The notes: generated from the sequence alone by a model not told the origin. Counted from the stretch's first letter, positions 51,584 to 60,200 are shown. The stretch: 64,000 bases of DNA from G963662905 sp963662905 (GCA_963662905.2 CAXXFD010000004.1:434001-498000), one strand, 5' to 3'. Numbers and translations: made by a program.

Positions 51584-52180
51584 GCGTCTCCGTGCTAATC
51601 CTTTTCACCGCAAAGACACAAAGACGCAGAGAAACGCCGGTGCGCCTCAAATCTTACAGCAAAAAAACTCCGCGAAACTCCGCGCCTTTGCGTCTCAGCG
51701 GTAAAAACACACCCCTTCGCGCCCTTCGCGTTCTTCGTGGATAAAAAACAGCCCGCGCCAGCCAACCTCAGCGCCTCAGCGGTAATCCTTTTCACCACAA
51801 AGACACAAAGACGCCGAGAAACACTGGTTTGCCTTAAATCTCACAGCAAAAAAACTCCGCGAAACTCCGCGCCTCAGCGTCTCAGCGGTAAAAACACGCA
51901 CACTCCTTCGCGCCCTTTCGCGATCCTTCGTGGATAAAAAACAGCCCACGCAAGATAACCTTAGCGGCTCAGCGGTAATCCTTTTCACCGCAAAGACACA
52001 AAGACGCAGAGAAACACTGGTTTGCCTCAAATATCACAGCAAAAAATATAGTCCACAAAAAATTTTATCCGCTAAGCACACGAATAAGCGCTAATAAAAC
52101 ACACTCCTTCGCGCCATTTCGCGCCCTTCGTGGATAAAAAACAGCCCGCGCCAGCCAAGCTTCGCGCCCTCAGCGGTAAA
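51584..52180. repeat. Compound repeat array A, three units of about 187-193 bp
   Basis: Three head-to-tail units, with the conserved phrase TTCACCGCAAAGACACAAAG starting at 51604, 51791 (one substitution) and 51984. Each unit also carries ACTCCGCGAAACTCCGCGCC, CAGCGTCTCAGCGGTAA-type and CTTCGTGGATAAAAAACAGC phrases; the third unit is altered in its middle. Short frames within it are by-products of the repeat. It fills the gap from the regulator to the stop codon of the polyferredoxin gene; upstream 51352-51583 holds the AGA-loop dyads and no gene. Confidence 0.85.
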
Positions 52181-52185
52181 CATCC

Positions 52186-53739
52186 TTAAAAAGGAAAATC
52201 TCCCTCAAACTCATTCTTTTTGGCTTTTTCGCGTTGCGGTTCATCAGCCACTATATGTACGGGATTTCCTTTTACATAAATGGCTTTATAAGGCTGGGTT
52301 GGGCAAGCGTACTCACAAGCTCCACAACCAATGCAGATGGATTCATCTACTTCAGGGATTGTCAGCCCGTTTTTGTAAGGAACCATGCGCACGGCTTTGG
52401 TTGGGCAATGCTCCGAGCAGGCTCCGCAATCCGTTCCTTCGGTATTTACGATACAATTGCCTTTCACAAATTCAGCGCGCCCAATTTGCGTACGTTTTTT
52501 ATTTTCCAGAAGCAATGGCAAAAGTGCCCCGGTAGGACAAACCGCCGTGCAGCGCACACATTCAAAATTGCAAAATCCCTGATAAAAATCCATACGCACC
52601 TGCAAAAAATGCTGCCAGCCAAATTCATTTTTCGATGGCTGTATCACCCCTGTAGGACAAGCGCTTACACAGAGATGGCATGCCGTACACCGGTTTAAAA
52701 ACTCCTGAACATCTGCCGAGCCGGGAGGCGTTACATACTGCTGGCGTTCTACCGGAACTGTAGCATTATTTGACACAACTTTCCGGGCCAGTGCTCCAAC
52801 CGGACTTAAAACAATACTTCCTGTCAAAAAGCCCAAAGCCCTGCGCCGCGAAACATCCGCTCCTTTTTGTGCCCCGTCTTTTGCTGCCTTTGATTTGGTT
52901 TTCAGGTCAATAGCATCAAACTTACAGGATGTTAGGCAGTTATAGCAAGAAATACAACGCGACGCATCTACTGTATGCTTTTCCAGATCGATGCACTGCG
53001 CTTTACAAACACGCGTGCAAGCCTTGCAATTAGTGCAGGCCTCACTATTGATACGGATTTTATAAACAGAATATTTGGATATCAGGCCGAGAAATGCCCC
53101 AAGCGGACAAACCGTATTGCAATAAAGACGTCCATGCTGCACACTCATATACAGGATTAAAAACAAGAAACCCACCGGAATGATATAAAGCGAAAGCTGC
53201 ATCCAATGAACATCCACATGAAATACACTGTATATTTCCCGGCTTTGCAAAATCCCGGCCAAAACATTATTCCCAAGGATCAGCAGCGGACGAAAAAGAT
53301 CGGTAACAATTCTCCCGAAGACGCTGTAGGGATCCAGCATATTCAAAAGAAGGCTGCTTCCCAGAAGAAGCGTGAGAATTGTAAGGACGAGAATTCCGTA
53401 GCGCAGCCAATTGAAGGGTGCATGATATTTAAAACGGATTTTTTTAAACATTCGCGCCAGGCGCAAAACTACATCCTGAAAAACACCCAAAGGGCATAAT
53501 GAAGCACAATATACACGCCCGAAAAAAGATGTAAGCAGTATTACGACAAGAAAACCAAGCGCCGAAAAGGTGAATACTTTTGAGAAAAGCAAAACGGAAG
53601 GGACAAACTGCAACCAAAGTCCGGCGTTTATGAATTGCGCGGGAAGAAAGCCCAGAAAATCCAAAAAAGCAAGGGCAATCAAAAGCAGGGATGCAATAGC
53701 GATAAGCACCCTTAATGATTTCAGGAATTTGTAGGACAT
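52186..53739 (-). CDS. Polyferredoxin membrane protein, NapH/NapG-like fusion
   Basis: 517 residues. Five hydrophobic helices (about 10-31, 45-72, 114-134, 150-165, 180-200) alternate with the NapH-type motifs RVYCASLCPLG (75-85) and RLYCNTVCPLG (204-214). Two ferredoxin sites follow: CTNCKACTRVC (235-245) and CISCYNCLTSC (262-272). Residues 298-317 (SRRRALGFLTGSIVL) look like a twin-arginine or membrane segment, after which come NapG-like sites CTACHLCVSACP, CNFECVRCTAVCP, CGACSEHCP and CIGCGACEYACP. It should pass electrons between the quinone pool and periplasmic acceptors. It lies 3 bp after the DUF362 gene. The electron acceptor is unknown. Confidence 0.88.
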   Translation of the reverse strand: MSYKFLKSLRVLIAIASLLLIALAFLDFLGFLPAQFINAGLWLQFVPSVLLFSKVFTFSALGFLVVILLTSFFGRVYCASLCPLGVFQDVVLRLARMFKKIRFKYHAPFNWLRYGILVLTILTLLLGSSLLLNMLDPYSVFGRIVTDLFRPLLILGNNVLAGILQSREIYSVFHVDVHWMQLSLYIIPVGFLFLILYMSVQHGRLYCNTVCPLGAFLGLISKYSVYKIRINSEACTNCKACTRVCKAQCIDLEKHTVDASRCISCYNCLTSCKFDAIDLKTKSKAAKDGAQKGADVSRRRALGFLTGSIVLSPVGALARKVVSNNATVPVERQQYVTPPGSADVQEFLNRCTACHLCVSACPTGVIQPSKNEFGWQHFLQVRMDFYQGFCNFECVRCTAVCPTGALLPLLLENKKRTQIGRAEFVKGNCIVNTEGTDCGACSEHCPTKAVRMVPYKNGLTIPEVDESICIGCGACEYACPTQPYKAIYVKGNPVHIVADEPQREKAKKNEFEGDFPF

Positions 53740-53742
53740 TGC

Positions 53743-54666
53743 TTAGATTTTTATCCGCCCGATATTTTGGGAATCCAGATCCATATTACCGATTTTCATC
53801 TCATGCGCCTGCTTGATATAAGGCACATCTGTTGGCTGCATTCCGAAAATTTTGGCAGCTGCAGCATCTGCGGCAACCATATCATCCGACATGACCAGGA
53901 ATTTCATTTTGGCCACATCTTCTTCACCCACACCACGGGGTCCGTTTTTCATCAAAACATTATAAGCATCAATGATATTTAAGTCGGGTTTGCGCCAGGT
54001 AGAAAAATCAGCAATACACTGGTGCAGGTCGTTGCGGTGCCAATAGCCGCGATCCCAAACGATTCCCATCAGGTTTTTCATAGCAATGGTGAGTTTGGTG
54101 GAACTGTGGTTTTTCAGGATGGGCACATTAATAAACACATCCGATTCCAAAATCAGCTCGTGCACTTTTGTTTCGGTGAGCCGTTTGCCATTCGGGATTG
54201 TGACCGCTTCATAATAACCTTCGGTATTTCCCGGAGCAATTTTTCCACCGGCTTCTTTAACGGCGGTTTCGATCATGCTGTTTTTGTAGCATTTGGTCCA
54301 TTCATCACAGGTATGATCAAACACATATACTTCTTTAGCTCCGGCTTCCAGACAGGATTTGATTACCGCCTTAACCAGAGCGGGATTGGTATTTGCAGCC
54401 AGATCGGGGATTACGTCCCAGCCAATATTAGGTTTCACAACAACGGTTTGACCTTTGCTCACATAGCGCGACATCCCGCCCATTGCATTAATGGCACGCT
54501 GGTACATCTGCGCCGGTTCCCCTCCGGTAACAGCAACCAGATCGTAAGGAACATCAGGCATCATGGCAGTGTTGGCCAAAATGCGGCCATACTTCCCAAC
54601 CGATAATGCAATTCCCGTATAAATTCCTGCTGTTACGCTTTTTTTGATGAAGGACCTTCTGTTCAT
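53743..54666 (-). CDS. DUF362-family protein with Tat signal
   Basis: 307 residues from MNRRSFIKKSVTAG, a twin-arginine signal (RRSFIKK), so it is exported folded. The mature part matches DUF362: VVVKPNIGWD, VKAVIKSCLEAGAKEVYVFD, FINVPILKNHSSTKLTIAMKNLMGIVWDRGYWHR and ADFSTWRKPDLNIIDAY. The family is uncharacterised and often adjoins ferredoxin domains; here the ferredoxin part is a separate polyferredoxin 3 bp downstream, and the two likely form a periplasmic redox complex. It binds no obvious cofactor through cysteines: few are present. An upstream in-frame ATG is rejected because it would spoil the Tat signal. Confidence 0.86.
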   Translation of the reverse strand: MNRRSFIKKSVTAGIYTGIALSVGKYGRILANTAMMPDVPYDLVAVTGGEPAQMYQRAINAMGGMSRYVSKGQTVVVKPNIGWDVIPDLAANTNPALVKAVIKSCLEAGAKEVYVFDHTCDEWTKCYKNSMIETAVKEAGGKIAPGNTEGYYEAVTIPNGKRLTETKVHELILESDVFINVPILKNHSSTKLTIAMKNLMGIVWDRGYWHRNDLHQCIADFSTWRKPDLNIIDAYNVLMKNGPRGVGEEDVAKMKFLVMSDDMVAADAAAAKIFGMQPTDVPYIKQAHEMKIGNMDLDSQNIGRIKI

Positions 54667-54797
54667 AAACCTATTTTTAAGTGCTCCGTAAAAGGAAGGT
54701 AAAAATAACAATAATTCTCAAACGAAAAAATACTGCCCTAATTTTTTGGCATTATAAAATAATCAGGGCGAAGGCTTTGCATGTTTGAAAAACAAAC

Positions 54798-54805
54798 TAT
54801 ATTTG
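54798..54805 (+). promoter_or_regulatory. Candidate -7 box (TATATTTG)
   Basis: Exact TAnnTTTG match 23 bp before the ATG of the small membrane protein. Confidence 0.6.
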
Positions 54806-54828
54806 TAACTGAATAAAATTAAAACATC

Positions 54829-55338
54829 ATGACAAGCATAGCAATCAACAAACGAACTTTCCCGCTTTTATTCGATATTATCGCAATTGCATTCATTTAT
54901 CTGGTGCCTACGATATCGCATGCACTGGCATTTCCATTATACTATTTCGAACCTATGCGTCTGATGGTAATCCTGGCCCTGGTGCATACCAACAGAAGAA
55001 ATGCCTTTATTTTAGCTGCAACACTGCCTTTGGTCAGTTTTATGTTTTCGGGTCATCCGGTTTTACTGAAGATGCTCCTCATTACCGGTGAATTAGTGCT
55101 CAATGTCGCATTGTTTTATGTATTTATAAACTTCATAAAAAAGACCTTCCCTGCGGTGATGCTGAGTATTGTTCTGAGCAAAGCGGTTTATTATCTGGCC
55201 AAATTCCTGCTCATCCAGTGGGCTTTGCTCGACAGTTCCCTGATCTCAACTGCATTGTGGGTACAGGCAAGTACTTTGATTGCTTTTAGCCTTTATGTAT
55301 ATTTCTTTTTTAAAGAAAATATGGGTAAGGAGGAATAG
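54829..55338 (+). CDS. Small polytopic membrane protein, unknown function
   Basis: 169 residues with five to six hydrophobic helices (about 12-35, 42-52, 56-73, 80-100, 105-125, 138-160). The segment FPLYYFEPMRLMVILALVHTNRRNAFILA is conserved-looking, with charged residues between helices. The size and helix count resemble the substrate-binding (S) subunits of ECF vitamin transporters, but no motif proves this. It is divergent from the DUF362 gene and followed by a terminator and repeat array B. Confidence 0.72.
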   Translation: MTSIAINKRTFPLLFDIIAIAFIYLVPTISHALAFPLYYFEPMRLMVILALVHTNRRNAFILAATLPLVSFMFSGHPVLLKMLLITGELVLNVALFYVFINFIKKTFPAVMLSIVLSKAVYYLAKFLLIQWALLDSSLISTALWVQASTLIAFSLYVYFFFKENMGKEE

Positions 55339-55360
55339 TTGTCTCTGACAAAGATATTCG

Positions 55361-55392
55361 AGCCATCCTGAGGAATTGGGATGGTTTTTTTT
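55361..55392 (+). terminator. Terminator of the small membrane protein
   Basis: Stem CCATCC/GGATGG (55363-55368 with 55379-55384) followed by T8. Confidence 0.75.
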
Positions 55393-55396
55393 GTGG

Positions 55397-55880
55397 TGGA
55401 TTTCTCTCTGCGCATTACCCGCGTCTCAGCGGTAAAAACACACACCTTCGCGCACTTCGCGTCCTTCGCGGATAAAAAACAGCCCGCGCCAGCCAACTTC
55501 CGAGTCTCCGTGTTGACCCTTTTCACCGCAAAGACACAAAGACGCAAAGAAACCCTGGTGTGCCTCAAATATCACAGCAAAAATAAACTCCGCGAAACTC
55601 CGCGCCTCCGCGTCTCAGCGGTATAAACACACACCTTCGCGTTCTTCGTGGATAAAAATCAGGCCGCGCCAGCCAACTTCCGCGTCTCCGTGTTAACCCT
55701 TTTCACCGCAAAGACACAAAGACGCAAAGAAAACCTGGTGTGCCTCAAATATCACAAAAAAAAACTCCGCGAAACTCCGCGCCTCCGCGTCTCAGCGGTA
55801 AAAACACACTCCTTCGCGCCCTTCGCGGATAAAAAACAGCCCGCGCCAGCCAACCTCAGCGCCTCAGCGGTAAAAAACAT
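55397..55880. repeat. Compound repeat array B, about two and a half units
   Basis: The same repeat as array A, with TTCACCGCAAAGACACAAAG starting at 55522 and 55702 (180-bp period), preceded by a partial unit. Sub-phrases ACTCCGCGAAACTCCGCGCC and GGATAAAAAACAGCCCGCGC recur (GGATAAAAATCAGG in one unit). No credible gene lies within 55339-56087; 55881-56087 is the glutamate dehydrogenase leader, with a weak -7 box TAATATTG at 56029-56036. Confidence 0.85.
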
Positions 55881-56087
55881 GCCTTTTCAGCATTAAACCC
55901 TCAAGCATTATGTAAAAACTCCAAACCTTATTGCAGTTCTCTCCATTCGCCTTTGCGTGAATCACGCAAATTCATCCGCACTGCACCCAATTCGGCTGTA
56001 TATCTTGCTTTTGCGTTTTTCTTTTTCCTAATATTGGATCAAATTTAAACGCAAATCAACTTATTTTCAATTAAAAGAATAAAAAAA

Positions 56088-57440
56088 ATGGCAAACGTAT
56101 TCGACCAAAAAGTAAGCGATTTCATGGCAAAAGTTATTGCCAAGAACCCCGCAGAAACTGAATTTCACCAGGCAGTTCACGAAGTAGTTGAAAGCCTCAT
56201 TCCTTTCGTAGAAGAAAATCCTGTTTACAAGGAGGCAAAAATCCTCGACCGCATTGTTGAGCCGGAACGCGTCATCCTTTTCCGCGTACCCTGGATGGAC
56301 GACAAAGGCGAAATCCACGTAAACAAAGGCTTCCGTATTGAAATGAACTCAGCCATTGGCCCTTACAAAGGCGGATTACGTTTCCACCCAACTGTAAACC
56401 TTGGTATCCTCAAGTTTTTGGCTTTCGAACAAGTATTTAAAAACTCACTCACAACACTTCCAATGGGCGGTGGTAAAGGGGGTTCTGATTTCGATCCTAA
56501 AGGAAAATCAGATGCAGAAGTAATGCGTTTCTGCCAAAGCTTCATGACAGAGCTTTTCCGTCATATTGGCCCGAACACAGACGTTCCTGCCGGAGATATC
56601 GGAGTTGGCGGCCGCGAAATTGGATTCCTTTTCGGACAATATAAGCGTCTGCGCAACGAATTTACCGGCGTTCTTACCGGTAAAGGACTTGACTGGGGAG
56701 GTTCGCTCATCCGTCCTGAAGCAACAGGTTATGGTGCTACCTATTTTGCACAAAACATGCTGGCTACACGCGGCGATTCGCTCAAAGGAAAGACTGTTTG
56801 TATCTCAGGTTCAGGTAATGTGGCTCAGTATGCCTGTGAAAAAGTTACCGAACTTGGCGGCAAGGTAGTTACCCTTTCTGATTCCAGCGGATTTATTTAT
56901 GATCCTGAAGGAATCAACGAAGAGAAACTTGCTTTCCTGATGCACCTTAAAAATGTTAAGCGTGGCCGCATTAAGGAATACGCTGAAAAATATGGTTGCG
57001 AATACCATGAAGGACAGCGTCCATGGGGCATCAAGTGTGATATCGCCATGCCGAATGCCACACAAAACGAAATCAACGAAGAAGAAGCCAAAACACTGGT
57101 TAGCAACGGTTGTTACTGTGTTTCTGAAGGAGCAAACATGCCTTCTACTCCGGAAGCAGTTACCGTATATCTTGAGTCTAAGATCCTTTACGGCCCCGGT
57201 AAAGCAGCCAATGCAGGTGGTGTAGCCGTTTCCGGTTTGGAAATGAGCCAAAACTCACTGCGCCTGTCGTGGACTCGTGAAGAAGTTGACGAGCGCCTCA
57301 AAGGCATCATGAAGAGCATTCACGAAGTTTGCGAAAAGTACGGAAAAGACGAAGAAGGTTTCGTTGATTACGTGAAAGGAGCAAACATTGGTGGCTTCGT
57401 AAAAGTTGCCGATGCAATGATCGCTCAAGGTCTTGTATAA
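56088..57440 (+). CDS. gdhA: NADP-specific glutamate dehydrogenase
   Basis: 450 residues, the hexameric small type. It aminates 2-oxoglutarate to glutamate with NADPH, and so assimilates ammonium. Motifs: GPYKGGLRFHPTVNLGILKFLAFEQ, the catalytic lysine in LPMGGGKGGSDFDPKGKSDAE, PAGDIGVGGREIGFLFGQYK, TGKGLDWGGSLIRPEATGYG and nucleotide-binding ISGSGNVAQYA; GSLIRPEATGYG and length fit the NADP form. It is monocistronic, with a clear terminator. Together with the ornithine aminotransferase and IlvE it supports an amino-acid-using lifestyle. Confidence 0.97.
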   Translation: MANVFDQKVSDFMAKVIAKNPAETEFHQAVHEVVESLIPFVEENPVYKEAKILDRIVEPERVILFRVPWMDDKGEIHVNKGFRIEMNSAIGPYKGGLRFHPTVNLGILKFLAFEQVFKNSLTTLPMGGGKGGSDFDPKGKSDAEVMRFCQSFMTELFRHIGPNTDVPAGDIGVGGREIGFLFGQYKRLRNEFTGVLTGKGLDWGGSLIRPEATGYGATYFAQNMLATRGDSLKGKTVCISGSGNVAQYACEKVTELGGKVVTLSDSSGFIYDPEGINEEKLAFLMHLKNVKRGRIKEYAEKYGCEYHEGQRPWGIKCDIAMPNATQNEINEEEAKTLVSNGCYCVSEGANMPSTPEAVTVYLESKILYGPGKAANAGGVAVSGLEMSQNSLRLSWTREEVDERLKGIMKSIHEVCEKYGKDEEGFVDYVKGANIGGFVKVADAMIAQGLV

Positions 57441-57472
57441 TTTAGTACCCTATTATAACTAAACATACGTTC

Positions 57473-57510
57473 AAAAAAAGATCCCTGCCTTCGGGCGGGG
57501 ATTTTGTTTT
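57473..57510 (+). terminator. Terminator of gdhA with TTCG tetraloop
   Basis: Stem ATCCCTGCC-TTCG-GGCGGGGAT (one G-T pair) with flanking A7 and TTTTGTTTT. The very stable tetraloop and flanks let it serve the convergent kinase gene too. Confidence 0.88.
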
Positions 57511-57550
57511 TATTGAGATGATGTTTTCGGGCTCCGATTGCATGAACATG

Positions 57551-59908
57551 CTATTTTGCAAGCAGTTTCACCAACATTTCATGGAGCTGGGCGTGCTGGA
57601 TCGGCTTGGTTATAAAGGCATTAAAACCTTCTTGGAAACACTTCTGTCGGTCTGCTTCTGAAACATAAGCTGTTTGTGCAATAGCGAGGACATCGGGTTT
57701 TATTTCCCTGATTTCTTTTAAAGCTTCAAAACCGTTTTTTCGGGGCATTTTCAAATCGAGCAATATCAGTGGGATGGTTTTATAAATTTTAAACAGATCT
57801 ACTGCTTGTTCTCCATCTACAGCACGGATTACATGCAGCCCAAAGGCAGTCAGTATCGCTTCCAGCAGATCAAAGCTGGCATTATCATCTTCGGCCACCA
57901 TTACCTGAAGGTTAGGCGGCAGCTTAACAGTGGGGGGAAGGGCCCGGGCAACATGAATTTTCTGATTCGAGGAATCGAAGGGAAGGCACACATAAAAAAC
58001 GGTTCCTTCCTCTTTGCCGGATTCCAGCCATATATCCCCATCCATTAATTCTACCAAAGCTTTTGAAATCGACAAGCCCAATCCACTGCCTTCTTCCTCT
58101 TTGAGATGACTTTCGTCCACCTGGCGGAAGCGTTCAAAAATTTTCTGGTGATACTCCTCCGGAATTCCGGGGCCTGTATCGCTTACCCAAAGAAGCAAAT
58201 CATCGCCCGAAAGCCTGCAACCAATACGCACTTCGCCTTTTCGGGTAAATTTCAAGGCGTTGTTGATCAGGTTCGACATAATTTGCTCCAAACGTGTAGC
58301 ATCAACTTTTATGGTTTTATCCATAAGAGTATCGTCCACATCCAAATAAAACCCAATCTTTTTGGAATCTGCTTCCGCTTGGAAAAACAAAAACAATCCT
58401 TCCATCAGGTCACCCAGGCGGATATCAATCGGATTGAGCGTAATTTGCCCGGCGTCAATTTTCGAGATATCGATCAGGTCATTTATCAATGAAAGCAGTC
58501 GCTTTGAACTATTGCGTATGATATTCAGGTATTCCTTTTGCTTTTCTTTATCAATTTCTTTTTCTGCCAGCAGGTCAGCAAAGCCCATAATGCCATTCAT
58601 GGGAGTGCGGATTTCATGGCTCAGATTGGCCAGGAAAGCAGATTTGAGCCGGTCGCTTTCTTCTGCTTTATCGCGTGCTATTTCGAGATGTTTGTTCACC
58701 TCGGAAAGCCGGATGCGTGATTCATGCAGCTCTTCATTACGGTTTTTAAGAACGCGTTCTGACATTCTGCGCAGGCGGATATGATAGCTCAGCGCCACAA
58801 TCACCAAACTAAGGAAAACAATAAGGCCAATTACCGACCAAATCAATGTACGGTATTTCTCATAAACAGAATACGGTTTATTGATAAGGATGCTGGCATC
58901 AGGCAAATCGCTCAATTCGATATTATTACTGATCAATTCGTTATAATCGAATTTATAAACCAGTTCTCCGCCGCGAACAGGGATTTCGGATGCTTTTTTG
59001 CCATGAAATATCTGCAAAACAAGTTCAGCGGCTACTTTGCCCTGCTGTTTCGGGCTGGTAATTTTTCCTCCTATTGCCCCGATTCCAACCACGTCCCAAA
59101 CGCAATAAACAGGAAGATCGCGGCATTGCAATATTTTTTTCAGGCTTTCATTTGCAGAAAGTATGGTATGGTCGGGCTGCAGCAGATAACTTGCCCAAAG
59201 CAATGCCGAATTTTCGGGCAAACGCCGGATTTCATTGCACAACTCTGTAAAGTTTAAATTGGTCAGCAAGCGCACTTCAATTTCCGGATCCAACAGGCTT
59301 TTATCCCTCAGGAATCGTTTCAAAAGCAATTGCCCGGTTTTTGTATTATCAGAAATAAAAGCAATGGTTGTTTTCTCCGGCTGCATTTTTTCGATCAATT
59401 CTATCGTGCCAATAATATCGTAATGCTCCCAAATACCGGTAAATTCGTCCAGCCCGGCAGTGCGCGAAGGGTCATAATCATTGATACCGCAAAAGACAAT
59501 CGGCACGCCGGGGAAAAGGGAATCGCCATATTGCACCATAAAATCCAGGGCATGATCATCGGAAGTAAGAATGGCATCAAAATCAATGTTCCTGAATTTA
59601 TAGGCATATATTTCCGCCATCATCTGAAAATAACGGTCATCAGCAAAACGCTTGGCATCGAGGTAATTTACAAAACACTCAACATGTCCCGCACTGTCAA
59701 AAACCTCATTAATCCCACTCATGAGCCGGTCGGTCCAATAGCTGCCGTCATGATAAGAATTGATAACCAAAACACGGCATTGTTGATCGGAATCGCATTG
59801 CGCATTTGTTTTTGCAGGCCCAAATGAAAGAAACAACAAGATAAACAGCAAATCCCAAAGGATAAACCTACTATAAAGCAGATACTTGCGGGTTTTAAGG
59901 GGGTTCAT
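57551..59908 (-). CDS. Hybrid histidine kinase with periplasmic ABC-substrate-binding-like sensor
   Basis: 785 residues from MNPLKTRKYLLYSRF; the ATG 15 bases upstream leaves only a five-base leader. A first hydrophobic segment (about 12-37) precedes a periplasmic domain (40-340) of the type-1 substrate-binding fold (VLVINSYHDGSYWTDRLMSGI, PIVFCGIND), then a membrane helix (about 355-375), coiled coil, HisKA with His431 in SHEIRTPMNG, HATPase with N-box NLINNALKF, DTGPGIP and GSGLGLSI, and a C-terminal receiver with Asp718 in LLDLKMP. It should autophosphorylate on ligand binding and pass phosphate to its own receiver. No DNA-binding output or obvious regulator is fused. Its promoter and three dyads lie upstream. 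Confidence 0.93.
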   Translation of the reverse strand: MNPLKTRKYLLYSRFILWDLLFILLFLSFGPAKTNAQCDSDQQCRVLVINSYHDGSYWTDRLMSGINEVFDSAGHVECFVNYLDAKRFADDRYFQMMAEIYAYKFRNIDFDAILTSDDHALDFMVQYGDSLFPGVPIVFCGINDYDPSRTAGLDEFTGIWEHYDIIGTIELIEKMQPEKTTIAFISDNTKTGQLLLKRFLRDKSLLDPEIEVRLLTNLNFTELCNEIRRLPENSALLWASYLLQPDHTILSANESLKKILQCRDLPVYCVWDVVGIGAIGGKITSPKQQGKVAAELVLQIFHGKKASEIPVRGGELVYKFDYNELISNNIELSDLPDASILINKPYSVYEKYRTLIWSVIGLIVFLSLVIVALSYHIRLRRMSERVLKNRNEELHESRIRLSEVNKHLEIARDKAEESDRLKSAFLANLSHEIRTPMNGIMGFADLLAEKEIDKEKQKEYLNIIRNSSKRLLSLINDLIDISKIDAGQITLNPIDIRLGDLMEGLFLFFQAEADSKKIGFYLDVDDTLMDKTIKVDATRLEQIMSNLINNALKFTRKGEVRIGCRLSGDDLLLWVSDTGPGIPEEYHQKIFERFRQVDESHLKEEEGSGLGLSISKALVELMDGDIWLESGKEEGTVFYVCLPFDSSNQKIHVARALPPTVKLPPNLQVMVAEDDNASFDLLEAILTAFGLHVIRAVDGEQAVDLFKIYKTIPLILLDLKMPRKNGFEALKEIREIKPDVLAIAQTAYVSEADRQKCFQEGFNAFITKPIQHAQLHEMLVKLLAK

Positions 59909-59933
59909 TTGGCTTGCATTCAATGATTATACA

Positions 59934-59965
59934 CAAATATAATAAAAATATGACACAAGGAACAA
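59934..59965 (-). promoter_or_regulatory. Candidate kinase promoter with -7 and -33 elements
   Basis: CAAATATA (59934-59941) is TATATTTG on the minus strand, and a TTG (59963-59965, in AAATTGTT) lies 21 bp upstream, matching the Bacteroidota spacing of -33 and -7 boxes. It suggests transcription starts near 59928, favouring the ATG at 59908. Confidence 0.62.
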
Positions 59966-60020
59966 TTTAACATAAAGCCTTTTTGGGAAACTGCATATAT
60001 TCCAAAATGGCATCACGTCC

Positions 60021-60066
60021 GCAACACTGTTGCAACACTGTTGCGCACTGGTTGAAACAATGTTTC
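60021..60066. promoter_or_regulatory. Three helically phased 13-bp dyads upstream of the kinase
   Basis: GCAACA-C-TGTTGC at 60021-60033 and again at 60032-60044 (sharing GC), then GAAACA-A-TGTTTC at 60054-60066. All share AACA-n-TGTT. The centres are 11 and 22 bp apart, that is, on the same face of the helix. They lie about 90-140 bp upstream of the predicted start, a normal place for an activator or repressor array. Confidence 0.6.
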
Positions 60067-60067
60067 T

Positions 60068-60200
60068 GACAAAAGGCGGAAGGAAAAAGACGAAAGACAA
60101 AAGGCGAAAGACGAAAGACGAAAGGCGAAAGGCAAAAGAAAAAAGACAAAAGACAAAAGGCGGAAGATGAAAGACAAAAGGCGGAAGATAAATGGCGGAA
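60068..60200. repeat. Tandem repeat, 19 copies of a 7-bp unit
   Basis: Nineteen unbroken copies of a degenerate heptamer, consensus GRCRAAA (variants GACAAAA, GGCGAAA, GACGAAA, GGCGGAA). No indel breaks the 7-bp register over 133 bp. Heptamer arrays can change copy number by slippage. It begins 1 bp after the last phased dyad and is not coding. Confidence 0.9.

Noticed and set aside
51595..52030. Short frames on both strands within repeat array A
   Set aside because: The same peptide phrases recur with the repeat unit; they reflect repeat periodicity, not genes.
51584..52180. CRISPR array
   Set aside because: Units are about 190 bp with no short identical repeats separated by unique 30-40-bp spacers, and no cas genes are present.
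55293..55896. Short frames within repeat array B
   Set aside because: Repeat-derived, with no start signals, and near-identical to those of array A.
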